From Flavobacterium quisquiliarum (lineage in GTDB: Bacteria; Bacteroidota; Bacteroidia; Flavobacteriales; Flavobacteriaceae): a DNA stretch of 64,000 bases. Made by a program: the position numbers and the translations under genes. This document shows positions 16,302-25,282 of the stretch, piece after piece. The DNA is taken from assembly GCF_019308285.1 (NCBI RefSeq), contig NZ_WWEM01000031.1, positions 186,001 through 250,000 on the forward strand, given 5' to 3'. Under the pieces are notes generated by a model, which saw only the letters and a program-made list of their open reading frames with translations, was not told the DNA's origin and did not search any database. Position 1 is the stretch's first letter; each line of letters opens with the position of its first letter.

Positions 16302-16339
16302 GTATTTAAAAAGCGACCAACGGAAGCTCTTTTAAATAC
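16302..16339. other. Structured hairpin upstream of nth
   Basis: GTATTTAAAAAGC (16302-16314) pairs with GCTCTTTTAAATAC (16326-16339) apart from one bulged base, leaving the 11-base loop GACCAACGGAA. It is about 100 bases before the nth start codon, in a stretch (16250-16370) that is richer in GC than nearby spacers. It has no T run, so it is not a simple terminator; it may be a leader structure. Confidence 0.4.
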
Positions 16340-16436
16340 TTAAAAATATTACTAACACAATGAGGAGTTGAAACGAAAAGCCGGATTAGGCACATCATCA
16401 AAATTATACTATTTTTACGGGATTAAAAAGACTAAA

Positions 16437-17096
16437 ATGAATAAAGAAGCTCGTGTGCAATTTGTTATTGACAAATTAAAAGAACTCTACCCTACTATAC
16501 CTGTTCCCCTTGACCACAAAGACCCTTATACGCTTTTAATTGCGGTTTTGTTGTCTGCTCAATGTACTGATGTTCGTGTCAATCAAATTACGCCATTGTT
16601 ATTTGCAAAAGCTGATAATCCTTATGATATGGTTAAAATGTCGATAGAAGAAATTAAGGAAATTATTCGTCCATGTGGTTTATCGCCAATGAAATCTAAA
16701 GGGATCCATGGTTTATCTGAGATTTTGATCGAAAAACATAACGGAGAAGTTCCTCAGAGTTTTGAAGCTCTTGAAGCTTTGCCAGCAGTTGGCCACAAAA
16801 CAGCAAGTGTTGTAATGTCCCAGGCTTTTGGAGTTCCTGCTTTTCCTGTTGACACACACATACATAGATTAATGTACCGATGGAATTTATCCAACGGAAA
16901 AAATGTAGCACAAACTGAAAAAGATGCTAAAAGATTATTCCCAAGAGATTTATGGAACGATTTACACTTGCAGATTATCTGGTACGGACGCGAATATTCA
17001 CCTGCAAGGGGATGGAATCTAGAAAAAGATATTATTACCAAAACGGTTGGAAAAAAGTCTTTGATTGAAGAGCTGGAAAAAACTTCAAAAAAGTAA
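16437..17096 (+). CDS. nth: Endonuclease III-type DNA glycosylase without Fe-S cluster
   Basis: Bifunctional base-excision repair glycosylase/AP lyase, 219 aa from the ATG at 16437 (an upstream in-frame codon at 16368 would add 23 unrelated residues). The helix-hairpin-helix LPAVGHKTASVV carries the catalytic Lys121, and the catalytic Asp139 is in FPVDTHIHR; both align with E. coli Lys120 and Asp138. Only two Cys are present (QCTDVR and RPCG). The C-terminal loop that normally holds the four Fe-S Cys is replaced by GREYSPARGWNLEKD, so the cluster is missing. This looks like a lineage variant and not a truncation. The stop overlaps the terminator at 17095. Confidence 0.92.
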   Translation: MNKEARVQFVIDKLKELYPTIPVPLDHKDPYTLLIAVLLSAQCTDVRVNQITPLLFAKADNPYDMVKMSIEEIKEIIRPCGLSPMKSKGIHGLSEILIEKHNGEVPQSFEALEALPAVGHKTASVVMSQAFGVPAFPVDTHIHRLMYRWNLSNGKNVAQTEKDAKRLFPRDLWNDLHLQIIWYGREYSPARGWNLEKDIITKTVGKKSLIEELEKTSKK

Positions 17097-17123
17097 GGCA
17101 CAAAGAAAAAACCTTTGTGCCTT
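17095..17123. terminator. Bidirectional terminator nth / TPR gene
   Basis: AAGGCACAAAG (17095-17105) pairs with CTTTGTGCCTT (17113-17123). The left arm begins at the nth stop codon and the converging gene ends at 17147. Confidence 0.85.
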
Positions 17124-17146
17124 TATATCTTTGTAACTTAAAAAAA

Positions 17147-18211
17147 TTACATTCCAGCTTTCAAAGCATTATACTCAGCAGTCATATCAAGAGATCTGTA
17201 AACTCCTAATAATACTTTGGTCGCATCTTCATTTTTTGGTTCAATAGCCAATACTTTTTTTAGATACGGAATTGCACTTCTCGTTACATCATCTTTTGTT
17301 GCATTTAATTTATCGTATTTCTGCATCTCTGCCTTTGAAGTTCCTAATGATGAAATTTGATCCATTAAATCTTTTTTGATCTGTAATTTCAAATAAGCAA
17401 GATTAATGTAGGCGTCTATATAATTTGGATTTAGCTCTAAAACATAATTATATACTACCTCTGCTTTTGGATAATTTTTATTTTCAAGATAAGAATACGC
17501 TAAATTACTGTTGACTTCTATTTTCTTGGAAGGCACCGATTCTGTTCTTGGTTTTTCATAAGTTCCCTGCTGAATAGCATATTCTCGAGCTTTTGGAGAA
17601 AGGAAAGCGTCTTCTTCTTTTGTTTTCTTATTAGTCGCTAAATACAATACTCCCTTTCCTGAATAATTGATTTTTTTAAGCAATTCATAATAGGTAATCG
17701 CAGTATTATAATCTTTTCCGTTTAATGCCGAAGATGCTGCATTGTAAAGGTTTAAAGTATCTTTTTTATCAAACAAATACACCTTATAACTTTTCTCTGA
17801 GCTTTCTTTGAATTTACCGGCTTTAAAATCTGCCATTGCTCCATTTACAAGTCCAGCTTTCATGTCTTTTAAAGCCATATTCGCCTTAACAGTTGATTTA
17901 AATTTACCAGATTCATTTTCATATAAAAATACATCTTGGTAGGATTGTGCTGCTAACGTAAAATTATTTGCTGCATCAATATTTTTTAAGGCTAGGTCTT
18001 TTAAAACATTTCCTTTTAAAAAGTAATAATCGGATTTGTCTTCATCTGGGGCATTAAGGATGAGATATTCGGTTTTGGTCAAAATTGCTAAAGATTCTTC
18101 GCTTTTTCCTTTATCAAATAAAGATTGCGCTTCTTTAATTTTGTCTTTTTGGGCAAATACGCTTACGCTTATCACTAACAAACAGCATAGCATTTTAATG
18201 TTCTCTTTCAT
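17147..18211 (-). CDS. Secreted tetratricopeptide-repeat protein
   Basis: 354 aa with a signal peptide (MKENIKMLCCLLVISVSVFA then Q). TPR-like helical repeats run through the mature part: AQSLFDKGKSEESLAIL, GAMADFKAGKFKESSEKSYK, YNAASSALNGKDYNTAITYY, NSNLAYSYLENKNYPKAEVVY with LELNPNYIDAYINLAYLKLQ, and a last unit with YLKKVLAIEPKNEDA. These mediate protein contacts, so a scaffold role in the periplasm is likely. A conserved partner cannot be named from context: the neighbours are nth and an ECF sigma gene some 800 bases away. Confidence 0.85.
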   Translation of the reverse strand: MKENIKMLCCLLVISVSVFAQKDKIKEAQSLFDKGKSEESLAILTKTEYLILNAPDEDKSDYYFLKGNVLKDLALKNIDAANNFTLAAQSYQDVFLYENESGKFKSTVKANMALKDMKAGLVNGAMADFKAGKFKESSEKSYKVYLFDKKDTLNLYNAASSALNGKDYNTAITYYELLKKINYSGKGVLYLATNKKTKEEDAFLSPKAREYAIQQGTYEKPRTESVPSKKIEVNSNLAYSYLENKNYPKAEVVYNYVLELNPNYIDAYINLAYLKLQIKKDLMDQISSLGTSKAEMQKYDKLNATKDDVTRSAIPYLKKVLAIEPKNEDATKVLLGVYRSLDMTAEYNALKAGM

Positions 18212-18812
18212 TTTGCGGTTAAGTTTTGGATTGGTTAAATGACTTTCTTTTTTATTCTATCATAACATAAACTGTAACTAATAATTAAAACTGGTTTAAA
18301 AATTATCTTCAGCAATATGCTCTTGCAAAAAATACTTTCTGGCACAAATATTTTCTGCTAAAATCAAATAGATAGTAAACTTAACAAAATAAAGCAGTGT
18401 AGTTTTTCTTCATAAATAATCTGATTTTGGGTTAAGTATTTAATTTTTAATTTATTATCATTTCTAATTAGAATTCAACACAAATACAACAATAACAAAA
18501 ATTCGCGATAAAGCTATTTTTAATGAATAAAAAATTAGTTTTTAACTAAAATAGAATTAAAAATCAAATAAACACCTAAAATCAGGTCAAAATATTAAAT
18601 TTTAACAAAACTCGAAAAAAAATGCTATAAAAAACTTATAAAAAATATATCTGACAAAAACACTCAAATTTAGTAACGAAAAAATAAAATTAAAGAATAT
18701 TTTTACATAAAAAAGCTCCCTATTTGTATCTTCATACAAGTAGGGAGCTTTTCAACCAAAACGACCATTTGGTTTACTTTACTAAACATCCGACAATTAG
18801 TAGTGGGGCTGT
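18212..18812. other. 600-base gene-free region
   Basis: Very AT-rich with long A runs and no plausible reading frame on either strand. Apart from the hairpin at 18711-18752 and a shorter inverted repeat (AACCAAA at about 18755 with TTTGGTT at about 18768) I see no structure. Confidence 0.6.
18711..18752. terminator. Very strong hairpin downstream of sigma operon
   Basis: AAAAGCTCCCTA (18711-18722) pairs with TAGGGAGCTTTT (18741-18752). The stem extends inward through TTGTA/TACAA to a six-base loop, for about 18 pairs in all. It lies 60 bases past the stop of the small ORF at 18813 and likely ends the sigma-factor transcript. Confidence 0.8.
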
Positions 18813-18956
18813 TTAATTAGCTATAATCTCGAAACTTTTGTCCTCAATTTTAACAACAGTCAAAGCTTGAGAATAGTTTAAAATAAAAGAAACTACTTCT
18901 TTATTTGGTTTAAGATTTTTAGAAGCTAATGCTTTTTTTGAGTAAATTTTTGCCAT
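18813..18956 (-). CDS. Small conserved-looking ORF behind sigma gene (47 aa)
   Basis: Starts at the ATG at 18954-18956 (MAKIYSKKALASKNLKPNKE), 49 bases downstream of the sigma-factor stop on the same strand. The longer frame that begins 14 codons earlier adds an unlikely segment. The product is basic at the N-terminus and hydrophobic-acidic at the C-terminus (VVKIEDKSFEIIAN), with no membrane segment. The strong terminator directly after it supports transcription with the sigma gene. I recall similar short proteins beside this sigma factor in other flavobacteria, but cannot verify that here. Function unknown. Confidence 0.6.
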   Translation of the reverse strand: MAKIYSKKALASKNLKPNKEVVSFILNYSQALTVVKIEDKSFEIIAN

Positions 18957-19005
18957 ACTATCAAATGTGTTATAACAGTATAACGAACTTATTACCAAAA
19001 TAGTA

Positions 19006-19590
19006 TTAGTTGGTTAAAATAATTTGATGTTTTTCAATTATTTTTCTCAAATTCATTAGTGCATAACGCATTCTTCCTAATGCTGTATTGATGCTAACAC
19101 CTGTAATTTCTGAGATTTCTTTAAAACTCATATCTTGATACATACGCATTACCAAAACTTCTTTTTGATCCTCTGGAAGTTCCTCAATTAGCTTTTTTAA
19201 ATCAAGTTCAACTTGATCTACTATCATCTTGCCTTCAATTGTCAAAGCATCGTCTGACATGATAGAGAAAATAGAAAACTCTTCAGTTTCTCTATACATT
19301 GGCATTTTTTTAGTTTTACGAAAATGATCCACAATCAGGTTGTGCGAAATACGCATTACCCAAGGCAGGAATTTACCTTCTTCGTTATAAGAATTGCTTT
19401 TTAAAGTTTTAATTACTTTAATAAATGTATCTTGAAAAATATCATTTGAAATATCTCTATCAGCAATCTTTGAATATATGAAACCATATATCTTAGATTC
19501 GTGCCTCTTTATTAATGTTGCAAGAGCAGCTTCACTACCTTCAACATAATTTTTCACTAATAGAGCATCTGGAGTATGCAGATCAGCCAT
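19006..19590 (-). CDS. ECF-type RNA polymerase sigma factor
   Basis: 194 aa, sigma-70 family extracytoplasmic-function type. Region 2 is seen in ALATLIKRHESKIYGFIYSK, DIFQDTFIKVIKTL and KFLPWVMRISHNLIVDHFRK. Region 4 is in LPEDQKEVLVMRMYQDMSF followed by KEISEITGVSINTALGRMRYAL, a standard helix-turn-helix for the -35 element. No anti-sigma gene is adjacent. The only co-directional neighbour is the 47-codon ORF. Sigma factors of this type with no anti-sigma partner are abundant in flavobacteria; the regulon is unknown. The 540 bases upstream hold no other gene. Confidence 0.92.
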   Translation of the reverse strand: MADLHTPDALLVKNYVEGSEAALATLIKRHESKIYGFIYSKIADRDISNDIFQDTFIKVIKTLKSNSYNEEGKFLPWVMRISHNLIVDHFRKTKKMPMYRETEEFSIFSIMSDDALTIEGKMIVDQVELDLKKLIEELPEDQKEVLVMRMYQDMSFKEISEITGVSINTALGRMRYALMNLRKIIEKHQIILTN

Positions 19591-20130
19591 AATTCTACCT
19601 TTTTAGTTTTAATTTTAAAATTTGGAGTAATTTTCTAAAAAGTAGTTTTTTTATATAGGCGAATCTTTTTTTTGAGTTGCGTTAATATTGTGACCAAATT
19701 TAACAAATAAATATTTTAAAAAGCAAATAAAAATGCTAATAATTCCAATAAAAACATTTATTAAAGTAAATTAAACTTAAATTTTACATAGAAAAAGCTA
19801 AAAATCTCTAAAATTAAAAATAGCCAAATCCCTTTAAAAATAAGCCTTCAAACGTTAAAATTAGTCGATGAATGGTTCAATAAATTCTTAAAATCTAGAT
19901 TAAATTACAACTTTTTCTTCATTAATCAGACTTTTATTTATTATAATTTTTTCTTTCCTATTTCGATTTAAAGCTTAATCCTACAAAACAAGGACAAATT
20001 TTCATTATTTTTTTGTTTAAAAATTTATTCGAAACAGATTCAAATTATGATAAAATAGTTAAAATTTGGAACTATCTCCTTAACAAAATCCAATTCAAAA
20101 TTGATTACTTTTGTAAAAATTGACTTTTTT
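19591..20130. other. 540-base gene-free region between sigma gene and uvrA
   Basis: AT-rich, without a credible frame, hairpin or repeat. It must contain the sigma-gene promoter and the uvrA promoter; only the uvrA -7 element at 20106 is clear. Confidence 0.55.
20106..20113 (+). promoter_or_regulatory. -7 promoter element of uvrA
   Basis: TACTTTTG matches TAnnTTTG and lies 17 bases before the ATG at 20131. It overlaps a longer possible frame start at 20101, which argues for the 20131 start. Confidence 0.55.
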
Positions 20131-22926
20131 ATGCAAATTGATCTTTCTAAAATAGACCCAAAATCAAATATTATAATAAAAGGAGCACAAGTACATAATT
20201 TAAAAAATGTAGATGTGGTCATTCCAAGAAACAAACTGGTTGTCATTACAGGACTTTCTGGTTCTGGAAAATCTAGTTTAGCTTTTGATACTTTATATGC
20301 CGAAGGACAGAGACGCTACGTAGAGAGTTTATCTTCTTATGCTCGTCAGTTTTTAGGTCGTTTAGACAAACCTAAAGTAGAGTATATTAAAGGCATTGCT
20401 CCTGCAATTGCTATAGAACAAAAAGTAAATACAACTAATGCTCGTTCTACTGTAGGGACATCTACAGAAATTTACGATTATATCAAACTTTTGTTTGCCA
20501 GAATCGGTCGTACTTATTCGCCAATTTCTGGACAAGAGGTTAAAAAAAACACCGTAACTGACGTTATTTCAGACGTTAAAAACCTACCTATAGACAGTAG
20601 ATGGCTTTTGCTTGCTCCTATTCATCTTGAGGAAGGAAGACAATTAGAAGACAAGCTTAAAATATTACTGCAACAAGGTTTTGCCCGTATCTTAGTTGAT
20701 AACGAAATGGTTCGTCTGGATGAATTTTCGGCTTCAGATTTACATCAATTTGACAATAAAGATATTTTATTGATTATTGATCGTATTGTTGTTAAAGAGG
20801 AAGAAGAATTCTATAATCGACTGGCTGATGCTGTTCAGACTGCTTTTTTCGAGGGAAAAGGCATTTGTTATTTACAAGAGTTAAATGCAGATAAAAGATT
20901 TTCTTATTCGAATAACTTTGAATTGGACGGAATCACTTTTTTAGAACCAAACGTTCATTTATTCAGTTTCAATAATCCATACGGAGCTTGTCCAGCTTGT
21001 GAAGGTTATGGAAATATTATTGGAATTGATGCTGATCTGGTTGTTCCAAATACTTCTCTATCGGTTTTTGAAAACGCCATTTATCCTTGGCGTGGTGAAA
21101 GCATGAGCTGGTACAAAGATGAATTTGTAAAACATGCCTATAAATTCGATTTTCCTATACACAAACCTTATTTTCAATTAACCGAAGAACAAAAAGATTT
21201 AATCTGGACTGGAAATCAGTACTTTCAAGGGTTAAATGATTTCTTTAGAGAATTAGAAGAAAAAAACTATAAAATACAAAACCGTGTCATGTTATCACGT
21301 TACCGTGGTAAAACGAAATGTCATGTATGCAAAGGAAAGCGTTTACGTGAAGAAGCATCTTACGTAAAAATCAACGGTAAAACAGTTTCTGATTTAGTTG
21401 ATTTACCTATTAAACATTTGGTCACTTTTTTTAAAAACATTGAATTAAACGTTTACGAGCAGCAGATTGCCAAACGTTTAATGATTGAAATCAATAACCG
21501 TTTATCCTTTTTAAGTGAAGTCGGATTAGATTATCTGACTTTAAATAGAAACTCGGCAACACTTTCTGGAGGAGAATCCCAGCGTATTAATCTTGCTACT
21601 TCTTTAGGAAGCAGTCTGGTTGGATCAATGTATATTTTGGATGAACCAAGTATTGGTCTTCACCCAAAAGATTCAGAAAGACTGATTAAAGTACTGCTTT
21701 CTCTTCGCGATTTAGGAAACACCGTAATTGTTGTGGAGCACGATGAAGATATTATGAAAGCCGCTGATATGATCATTGATATTGGCCCTGAAGCTGGAAC
21801 TTTTGGAGGAAAACTGGTTGCACAAGGAACTTACGATGAAATTTTAAAATCAGATTCATTAACAGCAAAATATCTTAACGGAGATTTAGAAATTTCTGTT
21901 CCTAAAAAACGAAGAAAGTTTAAAAATCATATTGACATTGTCGGCGCACGCGAAAACAACTTAAAAAATATTGATGTTACTTTTCCTTTAGATGTTTTGA
22001 CCGTTGTTACTGGAGTTTCTGGAAGTGGAAAAAGTACTTTAATTAAAAAAATCTTGTTTCCTGCAATGCAGAAAAAACTGGAAAGTGCTGCCGAAAAAGC
22101 AGGACAATTCAGTGAGCTGAAAGGTTCTTTTTCTCAAATCAAACATATCGAGTACGTAGATCAAAATCCGATTGGAAGAAGTTCTCGATCTAATCCTGTA
22201 ACTTACATTAAAGCATACGATGATATTAGAGATTTGTACGCAAAAGAAAAATTATCTAAAATAAGAGGCTATCAAGCTAAGCATTTCTCTTTTAATGTTG
22301 ATGGGGGAAGATGTGAAACTTGTAAAGGAGAAGGCTCTATAAACGTCGAAATGGTGTTTATGGCCGATGTTTCGCTTCCATGTGAAACTTGTGGAGGAAA
22401 ACGATTTAAAAAAGAGATTTTGGAGGTTACTTTTGACAATCAAAATATCAACGATGTTTTGACCATGACCATTGATGATGCTATTGCTTTCTTCGAAAAA
22501 AATAAACAGTCTAAAATCACTCAGAAGTTACAGCCTCTTCAGGATGTTGGTTTAGGATACGTTCAGTTAGGACAGTCCTCTTCTACTCTTTCTGGAGGTG
22601 AAGCACAACGTATTAAACTGGCATCGTTCCTTGTTAAGGGAGCTACAAAAGATAAAGCGTTATTTGTTTTTGATGAACCAACCACCGGGCTTCATTTTCA
22701 TGACATAAAAAAACTGTTGGCTTCTTTTGATGCTTTAATCGAAAAAGGGCATTCTATTATCGTAATCGAACATAATCTTGATTTAATAAAATGTGCCGAC
22801 TGGATTTTAGATCTTGGTCCAGAAGGAGGAGAAAATGGAGGACATTTACTTGCTTCAGGAACACCAGAGGATATAGTTAAAGTCAAAGAATCTGTAACGG
22901 GAGTTTATTTAAAAGATAAATTATAA
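20131..22926 (+). CDS. uvrA: Excinuclease ABC subunit A (UvrA)
   Basis: DNA damage recognition ATPase of nucleotide excision repair; forms a dimer that loads UvrB. 931 aa, close to the E. coli 940. Two ABC units are complete: Walker [10 protein letters not shown] near residue 41 and GVSGSGKST near 628, and signatures [12 protein letters not shown] and [12 protein letters not shown]. Zinc-finger Cys pairs are present (CPACEGYG near 287, [16 protein letters not shown] and CETCGGKR). The region [19 protein letters not shown] is a family hallmark. The start at 20131 is preferred over 20101 because a promoter element lies between them and [19 protein letters not shown] is the usual start. It ends at a terminator hairpin at 22942. 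Confidence 0.97.
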   Translation: MQIDLSKIDPKSNIIIKGAQVHNLKNVDVVIPRNKLVVITGLSGSGKSSLAFDTLYAEGQRRYVESLSSYARQFLGRLDKPKVEYIKGIAPAIAIEQKVNTTNARSTVGTSTEIYDYIKLLFARIGRTYSPISGQEVKKNTVTDVISDVKNLPIDSRWLLLAPIHLEEGRQLEDKLKILLQQGFARILVDNEMVRLDEFSASDLHQFDNKDILLIIDRIVVKEEEEFYNRLADAVQTAFFEGKGICYLQELNADKRFSYSNNFELDGITFLEPNVHLFSFNNPYGACPACEGYGNIIGIDADLVVPNTSLSVFENAIYPWRGESMSWYKDEFVKHAYKFDFPIHKPYFQLTEEQKDLIWTGNQYFQGLNDFFRELEEKNYKIQNRVMLSRYRGKTKCHVCKGKRLREEASYVKINGKTVSDLVDLPIKHLVTFFKNIELNVYEQQIAKRLMIEINNRLSFLSEVGLDYLTLNRNSATLSGGESQRINLATSLGSSLVGSMYILDEPSIGLHPKDSERLIKVLLSLRDLGNTVIVVEHDEDIMKAADMIIDIGPEAGTFGGKLVAQGTYDEILKSDSLTAKYLNGDLEISVPKKRRKFKNHIDIVGARENNLKNIDVTFPLDVLTVVTGVSGSGKSTLIKKILFPAMQKKLESAAEKAGQFSELKGSFSQIKHIEYVDQNPIGRSSRSNPVTYIKAYDDIRDLYAKEKLSKIRGYQAKHFSFNVDGGRCETCKGEGSINVEMVFMADVSLPCETCGGKRFKKEILEVTFDNQNINDVLTMTIDDAIAFFEKNKQSKITQKLQPLQDVGLGYVQLGQSSSTLSGGEAQRIKLASFLVKGATKDKALFVFDEPTTGLHFHDIKKLLASFDALIEKGHSIIVIEHNLDLIKCADWILDLGPEGGENGGHLLASGTPEDIVKVKESVTGVYLKDKL

Positions 22927-22941
22927 AAACATAAAAAATTT

Positions 22942-22984
22942 TAAAGCCATAAATACAATTGATTAATTTGTACTTATGGCTTTA
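22942..22984. terminator. Bidirectional terminator after uvrA
   Basis: TAAAGCCATAA (22942-22952) pairs with TTATGGCTTTA (22974-22984), with an extra short pairing in the loop. It separates uvrA from the converging gene that ends at 23009. Confidence 0.85.
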
Positions 22985-23008
22985 TTATTTTATTCCTCTT
23001 TTTAATCT

Positions 23009-23308
23009 TTACGCTACCAAACATCTTTCCTCAAAGGGAAGACCATCTTCATCGATAGCTACTAAAATCTTTTTTTGTTTTGATGCTTCAAAGGTTAAAT
23101 ACAGCCAAGCAAATGACCATAAACCGAGAGTTAAACAAAAAATCATGAAATTTAAACTATGATTCACTACTTTCCCACCTTTTGATAAGACAGCGAAAAG
23201 GAATTCATCATTTCTTTCTTCCAAAGTAAATCCATTATGAACTTTATTTGATATCATATTTGAAAATACTTGCATGCTTTGTTCCTGGCTCAGATGATTG
23301 TCTTTCAT
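23009..23308 (-). CDS. Hypothetical membrane protein (99 aa)
   Basis: One hydrophobic segment at about residues 52-73 (LNFMIFCLTLGLWSFAWLYL) is preceded by a charged N-terminal part (MKDNHLSQEQSMQVFSNMI, then LEERNDEFLFAVLSKGGKVV) and followed by a short basic and acidic tail. The overall form resembles small flavobacterial proteins of unknown role. It converges on uvrA across a terminator. The 230 bases upstream to the MscS gene have no features I can name. Confidence 0.6.
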   Translation of the reverse strand: MKDNHLSQEQSMQVFSNMISNKVHNGFTLEERNDEFLFAVLSKGGKVVNHSLNFMIFCLTLGLWSFAWLYLTFEASKQKKILVAIDEDGLPFEERCLVA

Positions 23309-23537
23309 AATTATTCAATGCTACAATTAATCATAAACTTTTTCTTTCACATTTTATTGCAAAATTAACCAAAATAAAAAAATAATAAAATACCTACATT
23401 CAGTGATTTTGTTAAAAATAATTCCGCAATTTTATGTAAGTAGTACTAAATTTTCATACTAAAGTTAATTTTTATCTAATTAATTACAAAATATATAAGT
23501 GTTAAAATTTATAATTTAATAACTCATTTTCAATTTC

Positions 23538-25187
23538 TTAACTTTTGTTCTTCAAATTAAAGGACGGAGCTTCATAATCTTCTTTTAAGTAATTAGGCGG
23601 TATTGTTGTTGTATTACCATCTCTTAAAGCATTATAATGAGGCGACATAATCTCAATACCTGCTGCATTAAAAGAATCTTGTATATTTTGATGTAATGAT
23701 GAATAAATTCTCGGTTGTTTGGTAGGTTCTTTCGTATAAACATTAATCTGATAAGAAACATAAAAATCATCTAAACTAGTTTGAAGCACAAACGGCTTAG
23801 GTTCTTTTTCGGTCAACTCAGTATTCAAAGCTGCTTCTATTAAAGCCGCATAAATGTCGGTCCAAGGAACATCATAACCAATTGTTACTGTTGTATGAAT
23901 TAATAAACCATTATTAGAATGTTTTGCATTTGCAGAATAATTTGTAGAGGTACTGGACAAAACTGTTGCGTTAGGAATTGTGATATCTTCAAATTTTGGA
24001 GTTCTAATTCTCGTTACCAGAGCTGTCTTTTCAACTACTTCTCCGCTTACATCACCAATTTTGATATAGTCACCAATTTTAAACGGACGCATGTAGGTAA
24101 TTACCAATCCCGCCACCATATTAGCAATAGCATTTGAAGAACCAAGAGAGAATAAAACTCCGACAAATACAGAAACTCCTTTAAAAATTGGAGAATCAGA
24201 ACCTGGCAGATACGGAAAAATTATGACTAGCATAAAGGCGTACATCAATAATCTGATAACATTAAAAGTAGGTAAGGCCCAATCGCTATAAAAGCCGTCA
24301 ATCTTAATATTTTCTGATTTTATTTCATCAAAGAAAAATTTTATCACTTTCAATGAATATTTAAAAATGATAATAATCACAATGATTGTAAATAAGCTTG
24401 GCAGGAAACCTACAAATCCCATTAAAGCAGATTTTGCTGGCGTTAAAATCCATCTGAGAAGCGTTGTAGTATATTCTTTTGTCGCAGGAAAAATGCTGAA
24501 TAAAATTGGCAGCGAGAGGTAAACAATAAGGATCAGTGTTATCAATTTTACAAAAGCAAAAAATCTTAGAAATATAAACAACTGTTTATCTGGTGACAAT
24601 ATTTTGACGGTGTTGTAATTTACTCCTTTAAAATATTTCTCTTTATTCTTAACTATGTATTTTTTGATTATATTAAATACTTTCCCAACCAAAAACAAAA
24701 TCAATCCAATAATTAAAACTAACAAAGCGGTATATCCAAATCGCTTAGGAAGCTGTGAATAATTTTCGTTCTGGTAAATTATAGCGCTTTTAATCATCTT
24801 TAAATTGCGGTTGGCAATAAAAGATACGGTTTGATTTTCGGCTTTAGCATCAGACTCTAAAACCGACATCAACACTAAATCGTTCTTATAAACGATATCC
24901 GAAGAAACGTCGGAAGGAATAACTTTGATAGAATCCTTTTCAAAAAAAGATTCATTATAAAGTCTTTTAATTTTAGAAGAAATATACTCTGCCCGTTCTT
25001 TAGCAGGAAATGATCCTATATTATTATACACATAAAAAAGCGTGTCTTTAAAAGGACTTACAGGATAACCTTTAAGTTTCACTGTCGATGAATCGGGAAT
25101 CTTCAGATTTTTGTTTTGTCCCAACACTACCGAACAAGAAAACAAAACAAGAAACAAAGCCAATAACTTAAGTAATTTTATTTTCAT
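23538..25187 (-). CDS. MscS-family mechanosensitive ion channel
   Basis: 549 aa, an extended MscS homologue. A signal-like N-terminus leads into a soluble periplasmic domain of about 130 residues, then several membrane helices (about 145-170, 205-230, 250-280, 310-330). The pore helix and MscS beta domain are recognisable in VGVLFSLGSSNAIANMVAGL followed by VITYMRPFKIGDYIKIGDVSGEVVEKTALVTRIRT. The C-terminal alpha/beta domain follows. Channels of this type open under membrane tension and protect against osmotic downshift. It is the last gene of a run of minus-strand envelope genes (23538-30928), but a 95-base gap before it leaves room for its own promoter. Confidence 0.92.
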   Translation of the reverse strand: MKIKLLKLLALFLVLFSCSVVLGQNKNLKIPDSSTVKLKGYPVSPFKDTLFYVYNNIGSFPAKERAEYISSKIKRLYNESFFEKDSIKVIPSDVSSDIVYKNDLVLMSVLESDAKAENQTVSFIANRNLKMIKSAIIYQNENYSQLPKRFGYTALLVLIIGLILFLVGKVFNIIKKYIVKNKEKYFKGVNYNTVKILSPDKQLFIFLRFFAFVKLITLILIVYLSLPILFSIFPATKEYTTTLLRWILTPAKSALMGFVGFLPSLFTIIVIIIIFKYSLKVIKFFFDEIKSENIKIDGFYSDWALPTFNVIRLLMYAFMLVIIFPYLPGSDSPIFKGVSVFVGVLFSLGSSNAIANMVAGLVITYMRPFKIGDYIKIGDVSGEVVEKTALVTRIRTPKFEDITIPNATVLSSTSTNYSANAKHSNNGLLIHTTVTIGYDVPWTDIYAALIEAALNTELTEKEPKPFVLQTSLDDFYVSYQINVYTKEPTKQPRIYSSLHQNIQDSFNAAGIEIMSPHYNALRDGNTTTIPPNYLKEDYEAPSFNLKNKS

Positions 25188-25282
25188 ATCCCATTAGAAA
25201 TAAATTAGTTATCCTTTCTAACAAATATAAAAACAAAAAAGCTACCTTTTTAAATTACTTTCATTTTTCCTACAAAAATGAT

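Noticed and set aside
22959..23162. Plus-strand frame opposite the gene at 23009
   Set aside because: Begins in the uvrA terminator and lies antisense to a better frame with a membrane segment and a proper start.
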